DNA of 64,000 bases from an uncultured Hyphomicrobiales bacterium (GTDB lineage: Bacteria > Pseudomonadota > Alphaproteobacteria > Rhizobiales > Devosiaceae), in contig CAIMLX010000254.1 in assembly GCA_903842455.1 (NCBI GenBank), forward strand, positions 1-64,000, given 5' to 3'. The notes under the pieces were generated by a model. It did not search any database. It was given only the letters and a program-made list of their open reading frames with translations, and was not told the origin of the DNA. Below are positions 53,614 through 61,397 of the stretch, in pieces. The stretch's first letter is position 1. Every line of letters begins with the position of its first letter. The position numbers were made by a program, and so were the translations under genes.

Positions 53614-54597
53614 ATGAGAGCTGCTGTCTACACCAAATACGGCCCCCCCGATGTCGTTTCCATCCAGCAGGTACCCCGGCCCGTACCGGGCGCCCGCGAC
53701 GTTCTCGTCCGTCAGGCGGCGAGTTCGGTCACCTCGGCCGATGCGCGGCTGCGAGCGTTCAACCTGCCGAAGCCGTTCGGAATTCCCGGGCGGCTGGCGC
53801 TCGGCATCTTCGGACCGCGGAAGAAAGTGCTGGGCGTCGAGTTCGCCGGTACGGTCGAGGCGGTCGGCAGCGCAGTGACGAAGTTCAGGCCGGGCGACCG
53901 GGTGTTCGGCATCGACGTCTTCGACTGTCACGCCGAGTACAAGCTGGTGCGCGAGAACGAGTGCATCGCCCTGATGCCGGAGAAGCTCTCGTTCGAAGAT
54001 GCCGCTGGCGTGCCGTTCGGCGGCGTCACGGCGCTGGATTTTCTCAACCGGGCCAAAATCAAGCCGGGGCAGAAGGTGCTGATCAACGGCGCCTCGGGCT
54101 GCGTTGGCGCCTATGCCGTACAGTTGGCGAGGCACTTCGGCGCCGAGGTCACCGGGGTCTGCAGCGCCAGCAATGCCGGGCTGGTGCGCTCGCTCGGCGC
54201 GAGCCGGGTGGTCGACTATGCCACCACCGATTTCGCCAGAGAGCCGGTGGCCTACGATCTGGTGATGGATACGGTCGGCAACGCCCCCTTCGCCCGCTGC
54301 GCACCGGTCCTCGCCCCGACCGGCGCCCTGTTGGCCGTGCTGGGCGCGCCCGAGGACCTGTTCCGTCGGCCGAAGGACGGGCGGCGCCTCATCGGCGGCA
54401 CGTCCGCGGAGCGGCCTGAGGACCTGCACCTGCTGGCCGACCTCCTGGCAGCCGGCACCATCAGGGCAGTGATCGACCGCGTCTATCCGCTCGACCAGAT
54501 CCGGGACGCCTACGCCTATGTCGACAGCGGTCGCAAGCGCGGAGCCGTGGTGCTGACGATCCATAATCTGATCGCCGCTCAGCCGAAAACGGGGTGA
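53614..54597 (+). CDS. NAD(P)-dependent medium-chain alcohol dehydrogenase/quinone reductase-like
   Basis: A 327-residue MDR protein. GroES-like N-terminal half (GVEFAGTVEAVGSAVTKFRPGDRVFG) and a Rossmann C-terminal half (LINGASGCVGAYAVQLARHFG, about residues 145-165). The zinc-binding residues of classical alcohol dehydrogenases are absent, pointing to a zinc-independent quinone or enone reductase. GAAGGAGG lies six bases before the ATG. It follows the Xre gene in the same direction by 56 bases but may be transcribed separately. Confidence 0.9.
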   Translation: MRAAVYTKYGPPDVVSIQQVPRPVPGARDVLVRQAASSVTSADARLRAFNLPKPFGIPGRLALGIFGPRKKVLGVEFAGTVEAVGSAVTKFRPGDRVFGIDVFDCHAEYKLVRENECIALMPEKLSFEDAAGVPFGGVTALDFLNRAKIKPGQKVLINGASGCVGAYAVQLARHFGAEVTGVCSASNAGLVRSLGASRVVDYATTDFAREPVAYDLVMDTVGNAPFARCAPVLAPTGALLAVLGAPEDLFRRPKDGRRLIGGTSAERPEDLHLLADLLAAGTIRAVIDRVYPLDQIRDAYAYVDSGRKRGAVVLTIHNLIAAQPKTG

Positions 54598-54656
54598 AAA
54601 GCCGTCGTCCCTCGTCGAAGGCGCCGTGGAACAGACGGCCCGGCCGGCCCAGCCGG

Positions 54657-55590
54657 CTAGGGCTGCCAGGCCAGCCGCAGCGCCTCGACATAGGGGCCGC
54701 TGCCGGTCTTGACGAACCACGATTGCCGGATGTCCCAGGCGGCCTCAAGCCGCCCGGCCATCTCCGGATTGTACCATCGGTCGAATCCCGCCGCCGGATA
54801 GAAGGTCAGTTCCCCTGCATACAGTCCGCCTCGAGCCACCAGGAAATCGACGCGCACATAGTCGAGCTCAGCGGCCAGTCGGGGCGCCAGGCTGGCCGCA
54901 GCGCGCCCCAGTTGGCCGATGGTCTCCGACCAGGGGAGCCGGGCCTCGTAGCCGGCACCCCAGCCATCGATCTGGCGCCCTCCGGCATCCAGCGTCAGTG
55001 AATGGCCGCTGGATTTGTCGACCACCCACATTGTGCGTCAGAACGCCGTTGCAGACGTGAACCTTGATGTCGGTCGGCAGTCCGTCGCCGCCGAGGTCGA
55101 GCAGTTCCTCAGCCAGCAGCTTCGGCTCGATCGACCAGTAGCCCCACTCCTCGCGCCGCCGCCCCCGCCTCAGCCACCGGCGCATCGCGCGGACGGCCAC
55201 TTCGCGAGATGGCACCCCGCCTCGAATGACGAGGTTGGTGCTGCTGCCTTTGTTGAACTTCAGCATGGCGTCCCCAGCGAGAACGTCGTGAGGCGCAGCA
55301 TCGGGGTCGGTGCCGATCCACAGCAGGCGGGCCTGCGGCAGCTGAGGGCAACGAACCGCGATTGCCGCCTTCGCCGCTACCTTGTCGGACAGGGTGGCAA
55401 ACTCCGGGTTGTGGTCGAAGATCTTCCGCCACAACATCCGCTCGTTGTGCGTTCTCGGCCAGGCGGCATCAGGCCAGTATCCCATGCGCCGGAAGAATCG
55501 CAGCATCATCGGCAGGTGACGCGCGGTCATCCACCTTCTCATGGCAGGGACAACCTCGGGAACGGCCACCTTTGCTGCGGCCGATCCCAC
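54657..55590 (-). pseudogene. TupA-like ATP-grasp protein gene with a frameshift
   Basis: Two adjacent minus-strand frames together form one TupA-like ATP-grasp protein. The 5' part (55590 to about 55020) holds NERMLWRKIFDHNPEFATLSDKVAAK, then DVLAGDAMLKFNKGS, WSIEPKLLAEELL and DIKVHVCNG. The 3' part (about 55031 to 54657) continues with LDYVRVDFLVARGGLYAGELTFYPAAGFDRW. The switch occurs around the G-run in AATGTGGGTGG (about 55020-55031), one base off. TupA-like proteins act in surface polysaccharide or teichuronopeptide assembly. The gene follows mnmA with no gap. It could be a true pseudogene or a sequencing error in a G-run. Confidence 0.75.
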
Positions 55591-56739
55591 TCAGGCCACC
55601 AGCGCCTGCGGTACGGCTTCGGCGATGAAGCCGCCGCCCAGCACTTCGGTGGTCTCGCTCTCGTCGGCGTAGAACACGCAGGCCTGCCCCGGCGAAATGC
55701 CGTACTCGCCGGCGAACAGCGTCACGAACACCTCGCCGCCCGTCATGTGCACCGCACCCGACTGCGGCGGCCGGGTCGAACGGACCTTCACCTCGATCGG
55801 CATACCGTTGCCTGCGGCGAGCGACGCCAGCGCCTGCTCGCCGAGCCAGTTCACGTCGCGCAGCCGCACGGTCTTGGTCATCAGCGCCTCGCGCGGCCCG
55901 ACGATTACCCGCCCGGTCTTGTGCTCAAGCTTGATCACGTAGAGTGGTTCGCCCGCCGCGACGCCAAGGCCCTTCCGCTGCCCGACCGTGTAGTTGACGA
56001 TCCCCTCGTGCCTGCCCAGCACGCGGCCGTCGAGATGCACGATCTCGCCCTGCTCCAGCGCCTCGGGGTGCATCTTGCGGATCACGTCGGCATACTTGCC
56101 CTGCGGGACAAAGCAGATGTCCTGGCTGTCGTGCTTTTCGGCGATCTCCAGCCCCAGCTCCCGCGCCATTTCCCGCACCGCCGGCTTGGTCATGCCGCCG
56201 AGCGGAAAGCGCAGGAAATCCAGTTGCTCTTGCGTCGTCGCGAACAGGAAATAGCTCTGGTCGCGGCTGTCATCCACGGGCCGGAACAGCTTGCGCCGCC
56301 CGTCGACGAGCCGCGACTGCACATAGTGCCCCGTCGCCAGCACGTCAGCGCCGAGGTCGCGTGCCACTTCCATCAGGTCGACGAACTTCACGCTCTGGTT
56401 GCAGGCGATGCACGGCACCGGCGTCTCGCCCTGCCGGTAGGCATTGGCGAACGGCTCCATCACCGCGTTCTTGAAGCGCTCCTCGTAGTCGAGCACGTAG
56501 TGCGGGATATTGAGCGCCTGCGCCACGCGCCGCGCATCGTGGATATCCTGACCGGCGCAGCACGCGCCCTTGCGGTGTGTCGCCTCGCCATGGTCGTAAA
56601 GCTGCAGGGTGACGCCGACGACATCGTAGCCGTCACGGGCCAGCAGTCCGGCAACAACGGAACTATCCACGCCCCCCGACATCGCGACGACGACGCGCGT
56701 GTCCGCGGGGCGCTTGGGCAGATCAAGCGAATTCAGCAT
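55591..56739 (-). CDS. mnmA: tRNA 2-thiouridine(34) synthase MnmA
   Basis: A 382-residue PP-loop enzyme that thiolates U34 of Lys, Glu and Gln tRNAs. The P-loop SGGVDS is at residues 21-26. The two catalytic cysteines are in PVPCIACNQ (about 110) and in [10 protein letters not shown] (about 210). The central [12 protein letters not shown] and C-terminal beta-barrel are normal. Start ATG at 56739. Downstream it abuts the TupA-like pseudogene. The length is typical. Confidence 0.96.
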   Translation of the reverse strand: MLNSLDLPKRPADTRVVVAMSGGVDSSVVAGLLARDGYDVVGVTLQLYDHGEATHRKGACCAGQDIHDARRVAQALNIPHYVLDYEERFKNAVMEPFANAYRQGETPVPCIACNQSVKFVDLMEVARDLGADVLATGHYVQSRLVDGRRKLFRPVDDSRDQSYFLFATTQEQLDFLRFPLGGMTKPAVREMARELGLEIAEKHDSQDICFVPQGKYADVIRKMHPEALEQGEIVHLDGRVLGRHEGIVNYTVGQRKGLGVAAGEPLYVIKLEHKTGRVIVGPREALMTKTVRLRDVNWLGEQALASLAAGNGMPIEVKVRSTRPPQSGAVHMTGGEVFVTLFAGEYGISPGQACVFYADESETTEVLGGGFIAEAVPQALVA

Positions 56740-56897
56740 CTCTATCTCGTCCGGATGGGTTCAAGGGCCACTTTGGATTGGGGCGATATACGCCCTATCG
56801 CCCCTCCCGGCAACAATTGCCGCCCACCGGCGGATTCTGCCGATTCAACTTTCCAGCCGCTCCTTCCAACACTTTGAAATCGTTGCACTTCAGACTC

Positions 56898-56913
56898 CGG
56901 CACGGCGCTTGCA
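56898..56913 (+). promoter_or_regulatory. Sigma-54-type (-24/-12) promoter of fliK
   Basis: CGGCACGGCGCTTGCA matches consensus TGGCACG-N4-TTGCW at all fixed positions except the first T. The GG and GC are ten bases apart, as required. The predicted start of transcription is about 56925, 26 bases before the GTG of fliK. Confidence 0.65.
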
Positions 56914-56950
56914 AGACCTTTGGCGCAGCACTCCGTCCTTCGAGGCATTC

Positions 56951-58693
56951 GTGTCGGTTCCCGTCGGCTTTTTCAAAGCTCCCACTTCGTTGATCGCTCC
57001 GGCGCCGGGTACCAGGCCGGACGGTGCTCCAGCCGACGGCGGTGCCGAGGGCGGCGGCACGCCCGGGCTGTTCGCTGCACTGCTGGCCATGCTCGCGCCG
57101 GGCGCCCAGCTGCCCGCCGACGCCGAAACGGCCACGCCCGCCCAGTTCGCTGCGGCAGTGGCGGCTGCCCCCGTCGCCGTTGTGCCGCCTGCGGAACAGC
57201 CGCCGATCCCCGTCGCTCCGGAACTGCCCCAGCTCACCGACCTGCAGCAGTCGGAAGCCGGCAAGGCGCTGCTGAAGGATTTCACCGACGCCCTGAAGGC
57301 GGCGCGGTCCGCCCTCGACGAAGGCAAGCCGCTCGACCAGGCGCTCGAAAAGAAGCTCACTGAAATCGTCGAGGCGATCGGCGCCTTCATCGCCGGCGCG
57401 CCGCAGCTGCAGCCGGCGCCGGTCGATACCAGCAGGCTCAGTGAACTGGCGAGCGGCAGCAACCTCCTGCCCGCCCCTCCGGCAGGCGACCTGCCCCCGG
57501 CACCGGCCGACACGGGCGACGCGTCTCCTGATCTCGCAGCAGCGAATGTCGCCGAGCCGCCGAAGGCGGTGCAGGCGCAGATCGTGCCGCTGCAGCTGGC
57601 CGAACTGGGCACGGCGCTGAAGGATTTCGCTGCCGAGCTTGAGAAAGCGGCGCCAGAGCTTTCCAGGGCCCTCGCCCAGCTCGCCGACCGCCTCGCTGTC
57701 GGCGACATTGCCGACGACGCCATGGCACAGTTCGGCCTCACCCGTACCCCCGGCAGCACCAGCCCGGTCCTCGACCAGCTCGTGGCCGCCCTCACGGCAA
57801 GGCCCACGGCAAAGACTACGACGGCAACTGCCGCGCCGATCGCTGTCCCGGTGCTCGACGTACCCGACATCCTCGCAGGCCAGCCCGCCGCAGTCATTGG
57901 CTCGTCCGAGGCGAAGACCGGCGCACGGACTGCCGAGGTGCGAACGTCCGACGCGACGAAGCCAGAAATGAAATCCGAGGCCCGGCAGCCCGACCCTCTC
58001 GTCCCCACTGCCGACCTCGAACTCGACGCCGAAGTAAAGCTCGATATCCGCGCCACCCGGCCCGCGGACGAGCCCGCCGTCGCCGACAGCAAGCCAACCG
58101 TCCCGGCGGCCAGCGCGGGGACCAACACGGCTGCCCCGGTCGCTGCACCCGTCACCACCAATGCCGACGCCGCGGCCCAGGGCGTGCAAGCCGCCCAGGC
58201 CGCCGCCGTCACCGCCGCAACCGCCACCCGCGCCATCCACGCCGCCTACTCGGCCCCGGTCCAGCAGCTCAACTACCCACAGGTCGCCTTCGAGGTCGCC
58301 CGCCACTTCGAAGCGGGCAATTCCCGCTTCCAGATTCGTCTCGATCCGGCCGATCTCGGCCGCATCGACGTCAGGCTCGATCTCGACAAGAGCGGCACCG
58401 TCAGCGCCCACATGTTTGTCGAGCGTCCCGAAACCCTCGACCTGATGCAGCGCGACCAGCGGGCGCTGCAGCAGGCCCTGCAGCAGGCCGGCCTAGATGC
58501 CGGCAAGACCAGCCTCGAATTCTCGCTGCGCCAGAACCCGTTCACCGGCGCCGATACCGGCCAGGGCGGCGGCAACGGCCAGCCCGGCTTCGGTCCGTTC
58601 GGCACCCCGGCGGCAGACGAAAGCACCGAACTCGCGGCGCAGACCCTCTATCGCGGCTCGGCCTCGGCCAGCGGCGTCAACCTGTTCGTGTAA
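56951..58693 (+). CDS. fliK: Flagellar hook-length control protein FliK
   Basis: A 580-residue protein. The long N-terminal and central part is Ala/Pro-rich and poorly conserved, as usual for the molecular ruler. The conserved C-terminal FliK/Flg_hook domain includes FEVARHFEAGNSRFQIRLDPADLGRIDVRL, then VERPETLDLMQRDQRALQQAL and SLEFSLRQ. I placed the start at GTG 56951, with GAGG five bases upstream and just after a sigma-54-like promoter; the frame is open to 56699, but that part overlaps mnmA and the promoter. It is followed 11 bases later by flgD. Confidence 0.88.
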   Translation: MSVPVGFFKAPTSLIAPAPGTRPDGAPADGGAEGGGTPGLFAALLAMLAPGAQLPADAETATPAQFAAAVAAAPVAVVPPAEQPPIPVAPELPQLTDLQQSEAGKALLKDFTDALKAARSALDEGKPLDQALEKKLTEIVEAIGAFIAGAPQLQPAPVDTSRLSELASGSNLLPAPPAGDLPPAPADTGDASPDLAAANVAEPPKAVQAQIVPLQLAELGTALKDFAAELEKAAPELSRALAQLADRLAVGDIADDAMAQFGLTRTPGSTSPVLDQLVAALTARPTAKTTTATAAPIAVPVLDVPDILAGQPAAVIGSSEAKTGARTAEVRTSDATKPEMKSEARQPDPLVPTADLELDAEVKLDIRATRPADEPAVADSKPTVPAASAGTNTAAPVAAPVTTNADAAAQGVQAAQAAAVTAATATRAIHAAYSAPVQQLNYPQVAFEVARHFEAGNSRFQIRLDPADLGRIDVRLDLDKSGTVSAHMFVERPETLDLMQRDQRALQQALQQAGLDAGKTSLEFSLRQNPFTGADTGQGGGNGQPGFGPFGTPAADESTELAAQTLYRGSASASGVNLFV

Positions 58694-58704
58694 GGAGTAT
58701 CAGC

Positions 58705-59394
58705 ATGGCTGTCAGCGGCGTCGGAGCCTCCAGTTCATCGTCGTCAGCATTGACCACCGGTACCCGGCTGGCCGATAATTTCGACACCTTCCTGCAGATC
58801 CTCACCACCCAGCTGCGCAACCAGAACCCGCTCGATCCGCTCGACACCAACCAGTTCACCCAGCAGCTGGTGCAGTTCTCCGGCGTCGAGCAGCAGCTCA
58901 AGACCAACCAGTTCCTCGAGGCCATGATGACCTCGACCCAGAGCGCCAACAACTCGCAGGCCGTGAGCTATATCGGCAAGGTCGTCACCGCGGAGGGCTC
59001 CAAGACCGAGCTGCTGAATGGCGAGGCGACCTGGCACTTTGCCACCGAGAAGGCCGCCAGCATCACCGCCACCGTGCGCGACAAGGATGGCAACGTCGTC
59101 TTCATGAAGACCGGCAAAGTCGCGCAGGGCGAAACCGTCTTCAAGTGGGATGGCATTGGCAGCGACGGGCGCAGCAAGCCCAACGGCTCCTATTCGGTCA
59201 CCATCGAAGGCCGTGACGCCGACGGCAAGCTGGTGAACGTCGCCACCCAGATGACAGGCGAGGTCACCGGGGTCGATTTCTCCGGCTCCGAGCCGGTCCT
59301 CGTTGTCGGCGGCGCCCGCGTCAACCTCTCGAGCGTCCTGACCGTCCGCCAGAAGACCGCCGCCGATACCGGCACGACCGAGAGCACGATCTAG
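58705..59394 (+). CDS. flgD: Flagellar hook assembly (capping) protein FlgD
   Basis: A 229-residue hook cap scaffold. The conserved N-terminal block FLQILTTQLRNQNPLDPLDT (about 31-50), followed by NQFTQQLVQFSGVEQQLKTN, is diagnostic. The C-terminal FlgD-Ig/Tudor part has VFKWDGIGSDGRSKPNGSYS and the usual GxVTGV loop. AAGGAG lies eight bases before the ATG. It follows fliK in the same transcript; a hairpin at 59404 closes the unit. Confidence 0.95.
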   Translation: MAVSGVGASSSSSSALTTGTRLADNFDTFLQILTTQLRNQNPLDPLDTNQFTQQLVQFSGVEQQLKTNQFLEAMMTSTQSANNSQAVSYIGKVVTAEGSKTELLNGEATWHFATEKAASITATVRDKDGNVVFMKTGKVAQGETVFKWDGIGSDGRSKPNGSYSVTIEGRDADGKLVNVATQMTGEVTGVDFSGSEPVLVVGGARVNLSSVLTVRQKTAADTGTTESTI

Positions 59395-59403
59395 CCTCCT
59401 GCA

Positions 59404-59427
59404 CTCCTCCCCGCCGACGGGGAGGAG
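59404..59427. terminator. Bidirectional terminator hairpin after flgD
   Basis: CTCCTCCCCG and CGGGGAGGAG form a perfect 10-bp stem around CCGA, nine bases after flgD and three before the stop of the convergent gene. No long T-run, but stem strength is high. Confidence 0.6.
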
Positions 59428-59429
59428 GC

Positions 59430-59984
59430 CTATTCCTGCCGGAAACCGGTCGGCAGCCCGTCCATGCTCACCATGTTCTTGTCGGCCCAGTAGTCGACGA
59501 TCCCGTCCGGTCCCTTGGCGTCGGCCCAGCGATCCATCGTGTCGCGCTCGCCCTCGTACGACATCAGCGGCACACCGTAGCCGCAGGAGGTCTTCACCAG
59601 GTCGAAGTCGAGCCGTACCATCTGCCGTGCGCCCAGCGGCTCCGTCGCCGCGAACTCACCCGCCAGCAGCGCGTCATATTCTGCCGACCCGCGTACGATC
59701 ACCCGGCCCTTGCCGTAGAGCCTGAGGATCAGCGGCGGCCCCTCTACCGCGCAGAACATGATCGTCATCCGCCCGTCGGCCAGCAGGTGGGCCGAGGTCT
59801 CGTTGCCGCTGCCCGTGCGATCCAGATACACCGCCGCGTTATCCCCCAGCACCCTGAACTGGTCGGTCGAACGCGGCGAGATATTGATCCGCGTTCCCGC
59901 CGCCGCCGTGGCGGTGAAGAAGAAATGCTGCCGCGCGATGAACTCGCGATGCTGCGCATTCAGTGTCGGAAAGTCCTTGGCCAT
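59430..59984 (-). CDS. Pyridoxamine 5'-phosphate oxidase family (flavin-nucleotide-binding) protein
   Basis: A 184-residue split-barrel flavoprotein: FIARQHFFFTATAA, RINISPRSTDQFRVLGDNAAVYLDRTGSGNET and GRMTIMFCAVEGPPLILRLYG match the PNPOx-like group with a C-terminal alkyl-hydroperoxide-like extension. The group binds FMN or F420; true pyridoxamine phosphate oxidase residues are not evident, so it is more likely a general flavin reductase-like protein. Convergent with flgD and divergent from sciP across a 226-base regulatory region. Confidence 0.85.
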   Translation of the reverse strand: MAKDFPTLNAQHREFIARQHFFFTATAAAGTRINISPRSTDQFRVLGDNAAVYLDRTGSGNETSAHLLADGRMTIMFCAVEGPPLILRLYGKGRVIVRGSAEYDALLAGEFAATEPLGARQMVRLDFDLVKTSCGYGVPLMSYEGERDTMDRWADAKGPDGIVDYWADKNMVSMDGLPTGFRQE

Positions 59985-60025
59985 TGCTGGTCCTCATCCT
60001 GGGCGTGTCGACGGCCGCGATAGCG

Positions 60026-60040
60026 TTAATTCAATGCTAA
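60026..60040. promoter_or_regulatory. CtrA-box-like element (TTAA-N7-CTAA)
   Basis: TTAATTCAATGCTAA, one mismatch to TTAA-N7-TTAA, in the region between the flavin-binding gene and sciP, 42 bases before the former's start. Confidence 0.4.
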
Positions 60041-60154
60041 TTCCATTCGACTTGCGCCGAAATCTTGAGCGGTGGCTGCCGCGCCCCTACGTGTCATCTG
60101 TTAACACCAAGCGACCCGGAAGGCCCCGGTCTTTAACGCATTCTAAGTAATGCC

Positions 60155-60169
60155 TTAGCCGAATTTTAA
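60155..60169. promoter_or_regulatory. CtrA-box-like element upstream of sciP (TTAG-N7-TTAA)
   Basis: TTAGCCGAATTTTAA, one mismatch to the consensus, centred 49 bases before the sciP start. In Caulobacter sciP is activated by CtrA, so the position fits. A further TTAA lies at 60133. Confidence 0.5.
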
Positions 60170-60210
60170 GCGCGTTGGTCTAGGGTTCGAGGTGTGGTCA
60201 GGTTGAGTAA

Positions 60211-60498
60211 GTGAGTACAATGACCGTACAGATGCGACCCCGCGTGAAGTACGTTATCGGGCCCGACGGGAGCCCTTTGACTATCGCGGATTTACCCCCC
60301 CGAGATACCCGCCGCTGGGTCATCCGCCGAAAGGCGGAAGTCGTTGCGGCAGTGCGCGGTGGCCTGTTGAGCCTCGAAGAGGCATGTCAGCGCTACACAC
60401 TTTCTGTCGACGAATTTCTCAACTGGCAGGCCGCCATCGACAAACACGGCCTAGCCGGTCTGCGCACCACCTGGATCCAGCACTACCGCGAAGGCTGA
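60211..60498 (+). CDS. sciP: CtrA inhibitor SciP (DUF1153)
   Basis: A 95-residue protein containing YVIGPDGSPLTIADLPPRDT, RRWVIRRKAEVVAAVRGGLL and SLEEACQRY, the near-invariant core of SciP. SciP binds CtrA and DNA in alphaproteobacteria and blocks CtrA-activated transcription in G1. The frame starts at GTG 60211 (AGG eight bases upstream) or ATG 60220. The gene lies among flagellar genes, whose transcription is often CtrA-dependent in this class. A strong terminator follows. Confidence 0.93.
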   Translation: MSTMTVQMRPRVKYVIGPDGSPLTIADLPPRDTRRWVIRRKAEVVAAVRGGLLSLEEACQRYTLSVDEFLNWQAAIDKHGLAGLRTTWIQHYREG

Positions 60499-60517
60499 TC
60501 CAGCGCGCACCAAACTT

Positions 60518-60560
60518 CAAGGCCCGCCCCGGAACAACCTGGGGCGGGCCTTGTGCTTTT
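60518..60560 (+). terminator. Rho-independent terminator of sciP
   Basis: A perfect 13-bp stem (CAAGGCCCGCCCC / GGGGCGGGCCTTG) with a 10-base loop, followed by TGCTTTT. It lies 19 bases after sciP. Confidence 0.9.
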
Positions 60561-60593
60561 GCGTTTCCCGAACCGCAGGTTGCGGCCAGCCGA

Positions 60594-61241
60594 CTAGGGC
60601 GTCGCCTCGCCCAGGTACTTCGCCCCCGCATCGGTCGCCTTCAGCATCGCGTAGTGCGCCGTCACCGCTGGCAGGTCCGGCTTGTCGAACGGTGTTGAAA
60701 ACCAGCGATGGCTCGACAACCCCAGCACGATGTCTGCAAGGCTGAGCCGCCCGTTGGCGACAAAAGCGCCGGTCTGCCGCAAGTGCGCCTCCAGGATCCG
60801 CATCGCCGAACTCCACCGGGCGACCGAATCCTCGATCCGCGCGCTGTCGGAATAGGCCGGGTTCTTCCGTAGCAGCGCATTCACCGCATACATCCAGGTC
60901 GGATTGAGTTCCGTACCCTGCCAGGTGACCCACTGGTCCACCAGCGCCCGTTCCTTCAGGTCGGTAGGCCACAGAGCGCTGATATGCCTGTCGGCGAGGT
61001 AGCGCATGATCGCCCCCGACTCCCACAGCACGAACCCATCGTCCAGAATCACCGGCACCTGCGCGTTGGGATTGAGCTTCAGGAAGTCCGCCTCGCGTGG
61101 GTCCCGGTGCGGCAGACCCCACACTTCGGTGCGATAGCTGAGCCCGATCAGGTCGGCCGTCCAGCACACCTTGCGCACGTTGATCGAGGTGATCCGGCCC
61201 AGGATCACCAACTCGCCTGCGGGTTGCGGTTCGTCTGCCAT
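60594..61241 (-). CDS. Glutathione S-transferase family protein
   Basis: A 215-residue soluble GST. The N-terminal thioredoxin-fold half has ILGRITSINVRKVCWTADLI (a Ser at the active-site position) and the cis-Pro/SNAIL-type motif NPNAQVPVILDDGFVLWESGAI. The C-terminal helical half contains RLSLADIVLGLSSHRWF with the N-capping Asp. A general detoxification or reductase role is likely; no substrate can be named. Convergent with sciP and divergent from fliF; TCTCCCTT upstream on the opposite strand gives AAGGGAGA before its ATG. Confidence 0.9.
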   Translation of the reverse strand: MADEPQPAGELVILGRITSINVRKVCWTADLIGLSYRTEVWGLPHRDPREADFLKLNPNAQVPVILDDGFVLWESGAIMRYLADRHISALWPTDLKERALVDQWVTWQGTELNPTWMYAVNALLRKNPAYSDSARIEDSVARWSSAMRILEAHLRQTGAFVANGRLSLADIVLGLSSHRWFSTPFDKPDLPAVTAHYAMLKATDAGAKYLGEATP

Positions 61242-61303
61242 GTTCAGTCTCCCTTAACGCTACCCGGCAAACCCTGCCGGTTTTTGCATTCTGCGTCCGA
61301 AGG

Positions 61304-61319
61304 TTAACAACTTGTTTAC
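61304..61319. promoter_or_regulatory. CtrA-box-like element upstream of fliF (TTAA-N7-TTTAC)
   Basis: TTAACAACTTGTTTAC has one mismatch to TTAA-N7-TTAAC. It lies 79 bases before the chosen fliF start and 63 from the GST start. Caulobacter fliF-class operons are CtrA targets, so this is a plausible functional site. Confidence 0.5.
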
Positions 61320-61397
61320 CATCAGCTGGGTAATTTTTGCCTACGGGCTCGGTCTTGCGATTTGCGGGACCGCTGGGTGCAAGAGTCGGGTTCTGGC

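Noticed and set aside
61323-61345. Possible sigma-54 promoter before fliF (CTGGGTAATTTTTGCC)
   Set aside because: The GG and GC are nine instead of ten bases apart, and the C-A-C part of the -24 element is missing.
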